From: Candidatus Brevifilum fermentans
Lineage (GTDB): Bacteria; Chloroflexota; Anaerolineae; Anaerolineales; Villigracilaceae
Assembly: GCA_945877125.1 (NCBI GenBank)
Contig: CAMCQT010000010.1
Location: forward strand, 1 to 64,000
DNA length: 64,000 bases
Direction of reading: 5' to 3'
Shown: positions 53,644 through 61,865 of the stretch, in pieces
Numbering within the stretch: position 1 is the first letter of the stretch
How the letters are laid out: the number at the start of each line of letters is the position of its first letter
Position numbers and translations under genes: made by a program
The notes under the pieces: generated by a model
Told to the model about the DNA's origin: nothing
The model's input: only the letters and a program-made list of their open reading frames with translations
Databases searched by the model: none

Positions 53644-53699
53644 AAATTTTTCTCGTGACGGTAATTGGCTGTCATGGGCGATGAGGAGAAGTAACCAAC

Positions 53700-54767
53700 T
53701 TGAACATAAAACGATTGACACTAGTTTCGTTGATTGCGCTTGGCACACTGGTCTTAAGTGCCTGCTCAGGGGCTCCAGTGTCCAACAATTGGCATGGACT
53801 TGCCGCAGACGCGGAGCGCGCATATATTTCCAGTGGTACCCTTGTGTACGCAGTGGATCTAAAAACTGGAAATGAAATCTGGCGCTACCCCGCTGAAATT
53901 GACAGCAAATTATTATTTTATGCAACCCCTGTGCTCACTGCTGATGGTCAGCTCTTGATCGGCAGTGCGGGAACAAGTCATCCCTTTGTCAGCATTGACC
54001 CCACAACAGGCAAAGAGAATTGGACAGAGTCTTTTGCCAAAGGTGCATGGCTGGCTTCGCCGCTTATATTGGATGAAAAGATCTACGCTCCCAATACCGA
54101 TGGCTTTCTATACGTCCTCGATATGAGCGGAAAAGAAACCGCCGACCCGATTAAGTTGGGCGGCGCTCTCTGGGCATCTCCCGCCACTGACGGCGCATTG
54201 CTGTATATCACTTCCCTGGATCATCAATTCCATATTATTAACCCAACCGAAGGCGTGGTCTCTGACCCCATCGACTTGGGCGGAGCGGCTCCGAGCAGTC
54301 CCGCAGTTGGCGCTGACGGTGTTTACGTCGGCTCATTTGCTTCCACAGTTGATTTCATCCAATCCAACGGTAAACATGAAGTCATTGCCACTGCCGAAAA
54401 CTGGATATGGGGATCGCCTGCCCTTGACGGCGAAACACTTTACTATGCAGATCTGGATGGTAAAATTTATTCACTTGATCTTGCCACAGGCAGCCAAAAT
54501 TGGGATGTTGTACAACCAGACGGACCCATCGTGGCGAGTCTGGTTGTTGCGGGTGACCGAATTTACGCTGCGACAGAGGCGGGTACTTTCGTCGCCCTCG
54601 ATCTTGAAGGGAAAACCGTCTGGGAAAAAACAGTCGGCGCCAAGATATACACCACTCCCGTTGTTGCGGGTGATTTGATTCTCGTTGCACCGTATCAAGC
54701 TGAATTTGTCCTTGCCGCCTATGACGCGCAAGGCAAGCAAGCCTGGACGTTTACGCCAGCGAAATAA
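53700..54767 (+). CDS. PQQ-type beta-propeller lipoprotein
   Basis: The 355-residue lipoprotein has lipobox LSAC (Cys about residue 21) and seven or so PQQ-like blades (for example YAVDLKTGNEIWRYP, VSIDPTTGKENWTE and YSLDLATGSQNWDV). It resembles BamB, but there is no sign of an outer membrane in the window, so a surface or periplasm-like scaffold role is more likely. TTG is the start, with GAGGAG 11 bases before. It is inserted between yidD and yidC, which are neighbours in most bacteria. The kinase at 45443 carries the same repeat type. Confidence 0.88.
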   Translation: MNIKRLTLVSLIALGTLVLSACSGAPVSNNWHGLAADAERAYISSGTLVYAVDLKTGNEIWRYPAEIDSKLLFYATPVLTADGQLLIGSAGTSHPFVSIDPTTGKENWTESFAKGAWLASPLILDEKIYAPNTDGFLYVLDMSGKETADPIKLGGALWASPATDGALLYITSLDHQFHIINPTEGVVSDPIDLGGAAPSSPAVGADGVYVGSFASTVDFIQSNGKHEVIATAENWIWGSPALDGETLYYADLDGKIYSLDLATGSQNWDVVQPDGPIVASLVVAGDRIYAATEAGTFVALDLEGKTVWEKTVGAKIYTTPVVAGDLILVAPYQAEFVLAAYDAQGKQAWTFTPAK

Positions 54768-54779
54768 GGAAACTGACCC

Positions 54780-55586
54780 ATGTGGGATACAATTATTATC
54801 AACCCCATGACCAATATTTTAGTGTGGATTTATGACGTCCTTGGTCATGGTCCGCACATGTTTGGTTTGGCAATCATTCTATTTACCATTCTTATCAAAG
54901 CAATTACCTGGCCCCTGAACGCCTCACAAGTAAAAGGCGCGCAAGCCATGCAGGAATTGCAGAACGATAAAGAATGGCTGGATATGCAAAAGAAATACGC
55001 GAAGGATAAAGAAAAGATCGCACAGGAACAAATGCGTATTTATAAAGAGCGTGGCATTAATCCTTTTGCGTCCTGCCTGCCGACCCTGATTCAATTCCCC
55101 ATTATTATCGGTTTATATCAAAGCATCACACACGCGCTTTCTGTCACACCGTATGACATGCTTAAACTTGCACGCGCAATTTATCCCTTTCAGAATGTGG
55201 AAGGCATCATCCCGCTCAATAGCACATTTTTGTGGATGGATTTAGGCCGCCCTGAAGGTATATTGCAAAACCTAATTCACACCTCCTTCCTGCCCAATGG
55301 TTTTCCGCTGCTTGCGTTAATTGTAGCGCTGACCACATATGTTCAATCTAAACTAACCATGCCCACTTCCTCGAACCCCAACGACCAGTCTGCCCAAATG
55401 TCCAGCATGATGAGCATTTACATGCCGCTTCTGCTTGGCTGGTTTGCGTTGAACTTTGCATCGGGCATCGCTATTTATTTCATTACAAGTAACGTGCTGG
55501 GCATTGTTCAATACGCCGCAACCGGACGCGCCAATTGGAGTAATCTTTTACCCGGCGGTAATAAAAAATCTTCCACAAAAAAATAG
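54780..55586 (+). CDS. yidC: Membrane protein insertase YidC (Oxa1 family)
   Basis: The 268-residue insertase has the 60KD_IMP core with five helices: MFGLAIILFTILIKAITWPL (about 28-47), a long cytoplasmic helical hairpin (about 55-95, rich in Lys, Gln and Glu), RGINPFASCLPTLIQFPIII and later helices. No large periplasmic domain is present, so it is the YidC1/Oxa1-type of Gram-positives and Chloroflexota. It inserts membrane proteins alone or with Sec. The next gene khpB is its usual partner. Confidence 0.96.
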   Translation: MWDTIIINPMTNILVWIYDVLGHGPHMFGLAIILFTILIKAITWPLNASQVKGAQAMQELQNDKEWLDMQKKYAKDKEKIAQEQMRIYKERGINPFASCLPTLIQFPIIIGLYQSITHALSVTPYDMLKLARAIYPFQNVEGIIPLNSTFLWMDLGRPEGILQNLIHTSFLPNGFPLLALIVALTTYVQSKLTMPTSSNPNDQSAQMSSMMSIYMPLLLGWFALNFASGIAIYFITSNVLGIVQYAATGRANWSNLLPGGNKKSSTKK

Positions 55587-55595
55587 GGAGGCACG

Positions 55596-56474
55596 ATGAG
55601 CGACAGAACTACGCTTGAGATCATAGCCCCAACTGTTGAAGAAGCCCTCTTGCAGGGATTGTCTCAACTAGGGCTTACGGCTGATGCCGTTTCGGTCGAA
55701 GTATTAGATTCGGGCAGTAAAGGATTATTTGGACTCGGCGGCCGCCAGGTGCGTGTGCGCTTGATTGTGAATCCGCCGCCTGGGGAAGTAGTCGTTCCCG
55801 CCTCTCCACCCAAGCCCAAGCCTGCTCCTGTCAAACGGGCAGAATCAGCGCCGAAGGCAAAGGAAACCAAACCAGAGACCAAGGTAGAAGCAAAGGTAGA
55901 AACCAAGTCCGAGCCTAAGCCTGAACCCAAGCCACGTCGTGTTGAAAAGAAAACCGCGCCAGCTGAAGCCGCCGCCGTTGTGAAAAAAGCAGACAATCCT
56001 GATTCAGACCCAGTTCTCGATACGACCGAATCAATTGTCTCCAAGTTAATTTTTCACCTTGGCATGAAGGCGCAAGTCTCTGCTCATTATGATGAATCCA
56101 GCACCGATGACCGCCGCACCATTCAAGTGGATATTCGCGGCGACAACCTGAGCGCGCTCATTGGTCGTCACGCTGAAACATTGACCGCGTTCCAACACAT
56201 TGCATCCTTAATGGTTGGCAAGCAGACCCAACAATGGGTGCAACTGGTCGTGGATGTGGAAGGCTACCGTGACCGTCGTGACAAGCAAGTTCGCCAGCTT
56301 GCCCTGCGCATGGTGGATCAGGTCATCAAGACCGGACGCAAAGCCACGCTCGAACCCATGACCGCCAGCGAACGCCGCACGATCCACATTGAATTGCGCG
56401 GACATCCCGCAGTCACCACCGAAAGCACAGGCGAAGAGCCGCACCGCAAAGTGGTTATTCTGCCGAAAGAATAA
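55596..56474 (+). CDS. khpB: RNA-binding protein KhpB (Jag/EloR)
   Basis: The 292-residue protein has the Jag N-terminal domain (about 1-52; ending GLFGLGGRQVRVRL), a long Lys/Pro/Glu-rich linker (about 62-130), a KH domain (about 140-220) and an R3H domain (about 225-292; TASERRTIHIELRGHPAVTTES). KhpB pairs with KhpA to regulate division and wall genes in other bacteria. The next genes usually seen (mnmE, mnmG, rsmG) are absent here. GGGAGG is the ribosome-binding site and a terminator follows. Confidence 0.95.
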   Translation: MSDRTTLEIIAPTVEEALLQGLSQLGLTADAVSVEVLDSGSKGLFGLGGRQVRVRLIVNPPPGEVVVPASPPKPKPAPVKRAESAPKAKETKPETKVEAKVETKSEPKPEPKPRRVEKKTAPAEAAAVVKKADNPDSDPVLDTTESIVSKLIFHLGMKAQVSAHYDESSTDDRRTIQVDIRGDNLSALIGRHAETLTAFQHIASLMVGKQTQQWVQLVVDVEGYRDRRDKQVRQLALRMVDQVIKTGRKATLEPMTASERRTIHIELRGHPAVTTESTGEEPHRKVVILPKE

Positions 56475-56480
56475 AACTCA

Positions 56481-56506
56481 AAAGATCGCCGCAAGGCGGT
56501 CTTTTT
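56481..56506 (+). terminator. Intrinsic terminator
   Basis: AAAGA(T)CGCC pairs with GGCG(G)TCTTT around GCAA, followed by T-rich sequence. It ends the rpmH-khpB transcript. Confidence 0.85.
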
Positions 56507-56507
56507 C

Positions 56508-56545
56508 TTTCATCCTTCACGCGAAGCGTTCATCCTTCATCCTTT
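56508..56545 (+). repeat. Heptanucleotide array TTCATCC
   Basis: TTCATCC units flank a CGCGAAGCG insert, immediately downstream of the khpB terminator. It is the same unit as in murD and murG. Confidence 0.75.
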
Positions 56546-56560
56546 CCCACACCCCTACGG

Positions 56561-56566
56561 TATAAT
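56561..56566 (+). promoter_or_regulatory. -10 hexamer of the pfkB-type gene, probably leaderless
   Basis: A perfect TATAAT ends six bases before the ATG, as at ligA. There is no Shine-Dalgarno motif. Confidence 0.65.
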
Positions 56567-56572
56567 TCGCCC

Positions 56573-57430
56573 ATGCTTGAACTTGTTTCCCTTCAACCCG
56601 TGGATTATCTTGCCATAGGTCATATCGCCGCAGATATAACGCCAGCAGGCGTGTTGCTCGGTGGGACAGTTTCCTACTCGGCGTTGACTGCGCGGGCGCT
56701 GGGGCTGCGTGTGGGCATTGTCACAGCATCTGGAGAGGGTGCGCCGCTATCGGCGTTGAATGGTATTCCGATTGTGAATGTCCCTTCGGAATACAGCACG
56801 ACCTTTGAAAATATAAAAACAGAAAACGGACGCAGGCAAATACTGCATCATCAAGCGTCGCCGATTCTGTTGGATCATATTCCGCAGGTTTGGCGCAGCG
56901 CGCCGATCATTCATCTTGCGCCGATTGCGTCTGAGTTGGATTCATCTTTGGCTGAAAAACTATCCGGCTCATTGCTGGGAATTACTCCGCAAGGCTGGAT
57001 GCGCGTGTGGGACGAGAATGGTCAGGTGTCTGCCTCTGCCTGGGACGCGAATGCGAGCGACCAGTCCCTTCGTCACGCCGGAGCCGTTGTGATGAGCGTG
57101 GAAGATATCAACCGCGACCTGGAATTAGTCGAAGAGATGGCACACCAGACGCGCATCCTGTGTTTGACAGAAGGTGAGGCGGGCGCGGTCTTGTATTGGA
57201 ATGGAGACCGCCGCCGTTTTCGTCCGTCTAAAATGGATGAGGTGGATGCGACCGGCGCGGGCGATATTTTTGCGGCGGCGTTTTTTGTGCGTTTGTATCA
57301 TACGCGTGACCCGTGGGAAGCGGCGCGCTTTGCAACTCAACTTGCCGCGCGTTCTGTGACGCGCATTGGTTTGAATGGAATTCCAACTTCACAGGAAATC
57401 GAAGAATGTTTGGTGGAGGTTTTATCTTGA
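56573..57430 (+). CDS. PfkB-family carbohydrate kinase
   Basis: The 285-residue kinase belongs to the ribokinase/PfkB superfamily. It begins with the usual YLAIGHIAADITPAGVLLGG and has the anion-hole motif VDATGAGDIFAAAFFVRL (about 222-239) with the catalytic Asp. The length is at the short end of the family. Substrate unknown; inositol, adenosine or sugar kinases all fit the fold. It lies between khpB and parA, where mnmE-mnmG-rsmG are usually found. Its stop overlaps the parA TTG start by four bases. Confidence 0.85.
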   Translation: MLELVSLQPVDYLAIGHIAADITPAGVLLGGTVSYSALTARALGLRVGIVTASGEGAPLSALNGIPIVNVPSEYSTTFENIKTENGRRQILHHQASPILLDHIPQVWRSAPIIHLAPIASELDSSLAEKLSGSLLGITPQGWMRVWDENGQVSASAWDANASDQSLRHAGAVVMSVEDINRDLELVEEMAHQTRILCLTEGEAGAVLYWNGDRRRFRPSKMDEVDATGAGDIFAAAFFVRLYHTRDPWEAARFATQLAARSVTRIGLNGIPTSQEIEECLVEVLS

Positions 57431-58200
57431 CGAAGATTTATACGCTTGTGAATCAAAAAGGTGGTGTGGGGAAAACCACGACCACTATTAACCTTGGGGC
57501 ATATTTGGCGCAGTTGGGTCAGCGCGTGCTGGTCGTGGATTTAGACCCGCAGGCCAATGCCACATCCTGTTTGGGGGTGGATAAACTTGGGGTGCAGGGT
57601 GGCACCTATGAAGCCTTGTTGGGCGACGCAAATCTTGCTTCTTATATCTTGTTGAACGAACGACTTAAATTATCACTGCTTCCGTCTTCGCCTTCGCTGG
57701 CTGGCGCGGAAATTGAACTGGTGGATGAGCTTGCGCGTGAAGTCCGTTTGCGAAAAGCGATTCTGTTGGTCGCAGATAAATATGATTACGTGCTGATCGA
57801 TTGCCCGCCTTCGCTGGGGCTGTTGACCGTGAATGGGTTGATGGCTGCCATGGATGGCGTGATCGTGCCTGTGCAGTGCGAATTCCTTGCGCTGGAAGGC
57901 TTGGGTCAACTGACGCAGACCATCGAGCGCGTGCGTTCTTTGCTCTTCCCTGAGTTGAATGTGCGCGGCGTGGTGTTGACCATGTTCGACAGCCGCACCA
58001 ACCTTGCCAATGATGTGGTTGCCGAAGTGAATCGGCATTTCCCAGAACAGGTATTCAAGAGTGTCATCCCGCGCAGTATTCGCCTGGCAGAAGCGCCATC
58101 GTATGGATTGCCGATTTCTGCGTACGCGCCCACATCTGTCGGCGCGGTGGCGTATGAGTCCTTGGCGAAAGAGTTGTTGATAAGCGACGGCGTTCAGTAA
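57427..58200 (+). CDS. parA: Chromosome partitioning ATPase ParA
   Basis: The 257-residue P-loop ATPase moves ParB-parS complexes. The deviant Walker A KGGVGKTTTT (residues 11-20), VDLDPQANATSCLG (about 39-52) and DYVLIDCPPSLGLLT (about 119-133) are present. TTG at 57427 is chosen because it gives the standard start TKIYTLVNQKGG, has GGAGG eight bases before it and overlaps the pfkB stop (TTGA). The open frame extends upstream only inside the kinase gene. A palindromic element separates it from parB. Confidence 0.96.
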   Translation: MTKIYTLVNQKGGVGKTTTTINLGAYLAQLGQRVLVVDLDPQANATSCLGVDKLGVQGGTYEALLGDANLASYILLNERLKLSLLPSSPSLAGAEIELVDELAREVRLRKAILLVADKYDYVLIDCPPSLGLLTVNGLMAAMDGVIVPVQCEFLALEGLGQLTQTIERVRSLLFPELNVRGVVLTMFDSRTNLANDVVAEVNRHFPEQVFKSVIPRSIRLAEAPSYGLPISAYAPTSVGAVAYESLAKELLISDGVQ

Positions 58201-58204
58201 TTTC

Positions 58205-58268
58205 GTAGGTCACGCTTGCAGCGTGACGGCCGCGTTCACAAAGTCCCCTTGGGGAAAACGCGACCTAC
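58205..58268. repeat. Cloverleaf-type palindrome between parA and parB
   Basis: The outer stem GTAGGTC/GACCTAC encloses GTCACGC with GCGTGAC, and CGCGTT with AACGCG around a CCCC/GGGG hairpin. The plan equals those at 1887-1944 and 31880-31927. Confidence 0.85.
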
Positions 58269-58287
58269 CCTAAATAAGGAATTGAAA

Positions 58288-59154
58288 ATGGCTCAACGAA
58301 CAGGTCTTGGCAAAGGATTGGAATCACTAATTCCCACTGGCGGAAAAACTCCCCCGCCAGTTTCTACAAGTTTACATGTTGGCGGCGTGCAACAAGTTCC
58401 CGTCGAGTCGATTCAACCCAACCCGCGCCAGCCGCGTATCCATTTCAAGGAAGAAGACCTGGCCGAATTGGCCGCGTCGATTCGTGAGCATGGCGTGATT
58501 CAGCCGCTGATCGTCACACCGAAGCCGGATGGGACGTTTATCCTCATCGCGGGTGAGCGACGCTGGCAGGCTTCACAAAAAGCGGGCTTGCGGACTGTCC
58601 CCGTCATTACGCGTGAGGCGAACAACCAGGAAATGCTGGAAGTGGCGTTGATCGAAAACGTGCAGCGCGCCGACTTGAACTCAATGGAAGAAGCCGAAGC
58701 CTACCGTCAGCTTGTGGAAGAGTTTGGACTTTCGCACGAAGCCGTTGCGAAGCGTGTTGGCAAAAGCCGCGTGGCAGTCACCAACACATTGCGTCTGCTC
58801 GGTCTTGCGGATGTGGTCAAGCAGGCGTTGGTGGATGGACGGTTGACGGAAGGACACGCGCGCGCGCTGTTGGCTTTGTCCACGCAAAAGGCGCAAGCCT
58901 CCGCGATGCAGACTGTTATTAATCTCTCGTTGAGTGTGCGCCAGACCGAAGAGTTGATTAGAAAACTCGCGGGGCAGAAACCTGTCAAAGCGAAGAAAAC
59001 AGGCAAAAGCGCGGACGTGAACGATGTTGAACAACGTCTGCAAAACAGCCTCGGCACAAAAGTCGCATTGAAGCATGGGGCAAAAGGCGGCACGGTCACC
59101 ATCTATTATTATTCGGGTGAAGAGTTGGATGCACTGCTTGAAAAATTAACTTAA
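58288..59154 (+). CDS. parB: Chromosome partitioning protein ParB
   Basis: The 288-residue CTP-dependent clamp spreads from parS sites. Features are RTGLGKGLESLIP at the start, the box II motif GERRWQASQKAG (about 92-103), the helix-turn-helix (about 140-165; LSHEAVAKRVGKSRVAVTNT) and the C-terminal dimer domain. ATG 58288 was chosen since AAGGA lies nine bases before it and the standard ParB start follows; the frame extends upstream only through the palindrome. No parS was recognised nearby. Confidence 0.97.
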   Translation: MAQRTGLGKGLESLIPTGGKTPPPVSTSLHVGGVQQVPVESIQPNPRQPRIHFKEEDLAELAASIREHGVIQPLIVTPKPDGTFILIAGERRWQASQKAGLRTVPVITREANNQEMLEVALIENVQRADLNSMEEAEAYRQLVEEFGLSHEAVAKRVGKSRVAVTNTLRLLGLADVVKQALVDGRLTEGHARALLALSTQKAQASAMQTVINLSLSVRQTEELIRKLAGQKPVKAKKTGKSADVNDVEQRLQNSLGTKVALKHGAKGGTVTIYYYSGEELDALLEKLT

Positions 59155-59160
59155 CTTTGA

Positions 59161-59184
59161 AATCGGACAGCTTGCTGTCCGATT
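59161..59184. repeat. Hairpin after parB (GACAGCTTGCTGTC core)
   Basis: An 11-base perfect stem around TT. The core recurs upstream of murC (31884-31903). No T tract follows, so termination is doubtful. Confidence 0.8.
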
Positions 59185-59190
59185 CTAGAA

Positions 59191-59198
59191 TATAAAAT
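59191..59198 (+). promoter_or_regulatory. -10 region of the amidohydrolase gene, probably leaderless
   Basis: TATAAAAT lies five to seven bases before the ATG. No ribosome-binding site is seen. Confidence 0.55.
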
Positions 59199-59203
59199 CA
59201 ACC

Positions 59204-60820
59204 ATGAAACTTCTCTATAACGCCAACATTTACACACTAGATGAATCCCAACCCAAAGCCTCCGCCATGTTGATCTCGGGTGGGCGCATTCTTGCGGTGG
59301 GGGAGAAGGACGTGCTTGAATCTCTCGCGCATGGCAAGTTGGAAAAACAAGACATGCGCGGCAAAACCATTTTGCCCGGGCTGACAGACGCGCATTTGCA
59401 CATTCAACATTACGCGCTTTTTCTTGGCAAGGTAGATTGCGAAACAAAAACAAAAGATGAGTGTTTGCGCCGCGTGGCGGAGCGTGTAAAAAAATCAAAA
59501 CCCGGCCAGTGGATTTTAGGCCACGGCTGGAATCACAACGAATGGCTTCCCTCGCCTTTTGGGAGAGGGGCTGAGGGTGAGGGTTTTGAATTGCCGACCG
59601 CCGCCGAACTTGACGTGCTCGCGCCAAACAACCCTGTTTATCTCACAGCCAAATCACTGCACGCCGCGTGGGCAAATACCCCCGCGTTGAATCTGGCGAA
59701 CATCACCAACGACACGCCCAATCCAAAAGATGGCGTGATCGTGCGTGACCAAGCCGGACGCGCAACCGGCGCATTGCTTGAAACGGCAATGATGCTGGTT
59801 GGTGATCTCATTCCCGAACCATCCATTGCCGAGATCGCAAATGCAATCGAAGCCGCCCAGCCTATTTTGTGGAAGATGGGGCTGACCGGCGTTCATGATT
59901 TTGATCGCCGTGATTCTTTTATGGCTTTGCAACAATTACACGCACAGGGTAAGCTAAAATTGCGTGTAAATAAAAATATCCCAATTGACAGCCTCGACCA
60001 TGCTTTTGAACTTGGCTTGAGCACAGGCTTCGGCGACGACTGGTTGTGGATTGGCTCTGTCAAAGCCTTCATGGATGGCGCGCTCGGTCAGCATACGGCA
60101 GCCATGTTTCAGCCTTACTTGAACGAGCCTGAAAATCGCGGTATTCTTAACATGGATGGCGAAGAACTTTTTGAGCATTGCCGCCGCGCCGCAGATGTGG
60201 GGCTGAGCATGACCGTCCATGCCATTGGCGACCGCGCCAATCATGAGGTGCTCAACGCCTATCAACAATTGCGCGCCTACGAAACAGAAAAGGGACTGCC
60301 GCATTTGCGCCATCGCATCGAACATGTGCAAGTCCTGCATCCTGACGATGCGCCGCGATTTGCTCAACTCGACGTCATCGCATCCATGCAGCCCATTCAT
60401 GCGCCGTCTGATATGTTGATGGCTGACCGCCTCTGGGGAGACCGCTCCGCGTTGGCTTACGGTTGGCGCACGCAGTTGAACTTTGGCGCGCACCTCGCTT
60501 TTGGATCAGATGCGCCCGTCGAATCACCCAATCCATTTTTAGGATTGAACGCCGCAGTCACGCGACGACGAGCAGACGGAACCCCCTCCGCTGCGGGTTG
60601 GTACCCCGAACAAAAATTGACTCTCGCTGAGGCATTGTCCGCTTACACCGTCGGCGCCGCCTATGCCGCCAACGCAGAACATCGCCTTGGCAAACTTGCC
60701 GAAAACTATCTCGCAGATTTGATCGTACTTGACCAGGATATTTTCTCCATCGATCCCAACGAGTTGTTGACCATGACCGCCTCCGCAACGATGATCAATG
60801 GTGAATGGGTTTTACAATAA
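59204..60820 (+). CDS. Amidohydrolase (YtcJ-like)
   Basis: The 538-residue metal-dependent hydrolase is of the YtcJ/exoenzyme-regulatory type. Metal motifs are LTDAHLHIQHY (about 61-71) with H64 and H66, HAIGDRANHE (about 339-348), HRIEHVQVL (about 366-374) and FGSDAPVE (about 430-437). An insert near residues 114-128 (LPSPFGRGAEGEGF) is encoded by a GC-rich palindrome (59548-59583) and looks foreign. Natural substrate is not known. A -10 element directly before the ATG suggests leaderless translation. Confidence 0.9.
   Translation: MKLLYNANIYTLDESQPKASAMLISGGRILAVGEKDVLESLAHGKLEKQDMRGKTILPGLTDAHLHIQHYALFLGKVDCETKTKDECLRRVAERVKKSKPGQWILGHGWNHNEWLPSPFGRGAEGEGFELPTAAELDVLAPNNPVYLTAKSLHAAWANTPALNLANITNDTPNPKDGVIVRDQAGRATGALLETAMMLVGDLIPEPSIAEIANAIEAAQPILWKMGLTGVHDFDRRDSFMALQQLHAQGKLKLRVNKNIPIDSLDHAFELGLSTGFGDDWLWIGSVKAFMDGALGQHTAAMFQPYLNEPENRGILNMDGEELFEHCRRAADVGLSMTVHAIGDRANHEVLNAYQQLRAYETEKGLPHLRHRIEHVQVLHPDDAPRFAQLDVIASMQPIHAPSDMLMADRLWGDRSALAYGWRTQLNFGAHLAFGSDAPVESPNPFLGLNAAVTRRRADGTPSAAGWYPEQKLTLAEALSAYTVGAAYAANAEHRLGKLAENYLADLIVLDQDIFSIDPNELLTMTASATMINGEWVLQ
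59548..59583. repeat. GC-rich element translated inside the amidohydrolase gene
   Basis: CCCTCGCC, TTTT and GGGAGAGGGG, then GAGGGTGAGGG. It is related to the palindrome inside the methyltransferase gene (20815-20862), but asymmetric. It is 36 bases long and in frame. Confidence 0.75.
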
Positions 60821-60840
60821 AATTTTTAACTGAGCAGCCT

Positions 60841-61863
60841 ATGTCGCAAATTGTTCCAAAACTTACCCCCGAAATGCTGATCCCCCGTATGGGAGAATAC
60901 ATCGTCCAAAAAGGACTCATCACTGAAGATGACCTGCAGAAAGCGCTTGCCTATCAGCAAGACCGGATAGACAAAGGTGAACATTATTTGCTGGGACAGG
61001 CGCTGATCGATCTCCAAAAATTAGATCGTGACACGCTCGACCAGGTGGTGACTGAGCAGATCATCCAATTGCGAAATGCTTTGCAATCATCAAACCGCAA
61101 CCTCGAACAGCGTGTAAAAGAGCGCACATCCGAGTTGAATGAAGCATTGCAAAGGCTTTCAGAATTGAGCCAGATGAAAGCGAATTTTGTAGCCAACATC
61201 TCGCACGAATTACGCACACCGCTTACTCATGTAAAAGGCTATCTCGAATTACTGGTGACTGAGTCATTGGGAAATATTTCAGAAGAACAACGCCACGCCT
61301 TGCAGGTAAGCCAGCGAGCCACGACCAAACTTGAAAGCATAATCGACGACCTGATCATGTTCTCACTTGCCTCGCGCGGCGAGATGAGCATGAGGTTGGA
61401 TAAAGTGGATATTCGCCGTATTGTATCGTTGGCGGCTAAATCTGCCTTATCAAAAGCGGAAGACCGCGGCGTGCAAGTTCTGGTGTCTGCCCACGAACAT
61501 ATCCCGTTTGTGCAGGCAGATTCTGAAAAAATCGGCTGGGTGATTAATCAGCTTCTCGATAACGGAATCAAATTCACCCCGTCGGGTGGCAGCGTGGTGA
61601 TCAATATCAAGGAGGAAGGACATAATCTCGTCCTTGTCTCTGTCACAGATACAGGCATCGGCATTCCATCAACCCGCCTCAAGGAGATTTTTGAGCCGTT
61701 CCATCAATTGGATGGTTCCTCCACGCGGCATTACGGCGGCACCGGGCTTGGGCTTTCGCTTGTGCGCCAGATCATTGAGGCGCATGGTTCATTGTTAGAC
61801 GCACAATCTGTGGAAGGAAAGGGTTCCACTTTCAAATTCCCCTTGCTTGCAGTATCTGAATAA
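60841..61863 (+). CDS. Soluble histidine kinase with N-terminal MshEN-like region
   Basis: The 340-residue kinase has no membrane helix. The N-terminal 70 residues (MGEYIVQKGLITEDDLQKAL, then LGQALIDLQKLDRDTLDQVV) resemble the paired-helix region of type II secretion/MshE ATPases. A coiled coil (about 80-112), HisKA with H122 (ANISHELRTPL) and HATPase (N box and GTGLGLSLV, about 310-318) follow. It probably forms a signalling set with the next kinase and the regulators downstream. ATG 60841 is preferred; an in-frame start 12 codons earlier lies inside the amidohydrolase end. Confidence 0.9.
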   Translation: MSQIVPKLTPEMLIPRMGEYIVQKGLITEDDLQKALAYQQDRIDKGEHYLLGQALIDLQKLDRDTLDQVVTEQIIQLRNALQSSNRNLEQRVKERTSELNEALQRLSELSQMKANFVANISHELRTPLTHVKGYLELLVTESLGNISEEQRHALQVSQRATTKLESIIDDLIMFSLASRGEMSMRLDKVDIRRIVSLAAKSALSKAEDRGVQVLVSAHEHIPFVQADSEKIGWVINQLLDNGIKFTPSGGSVVINIKEEGHNLVLVSVTDTGIGIPSTRLKEIFEPFHQLDGSSTRHYGGTGLGLSLVRQIIEAHGSLLDAQSVEGKGSTFKFPLLAVSE

Positions 61864-61865
61864 AT

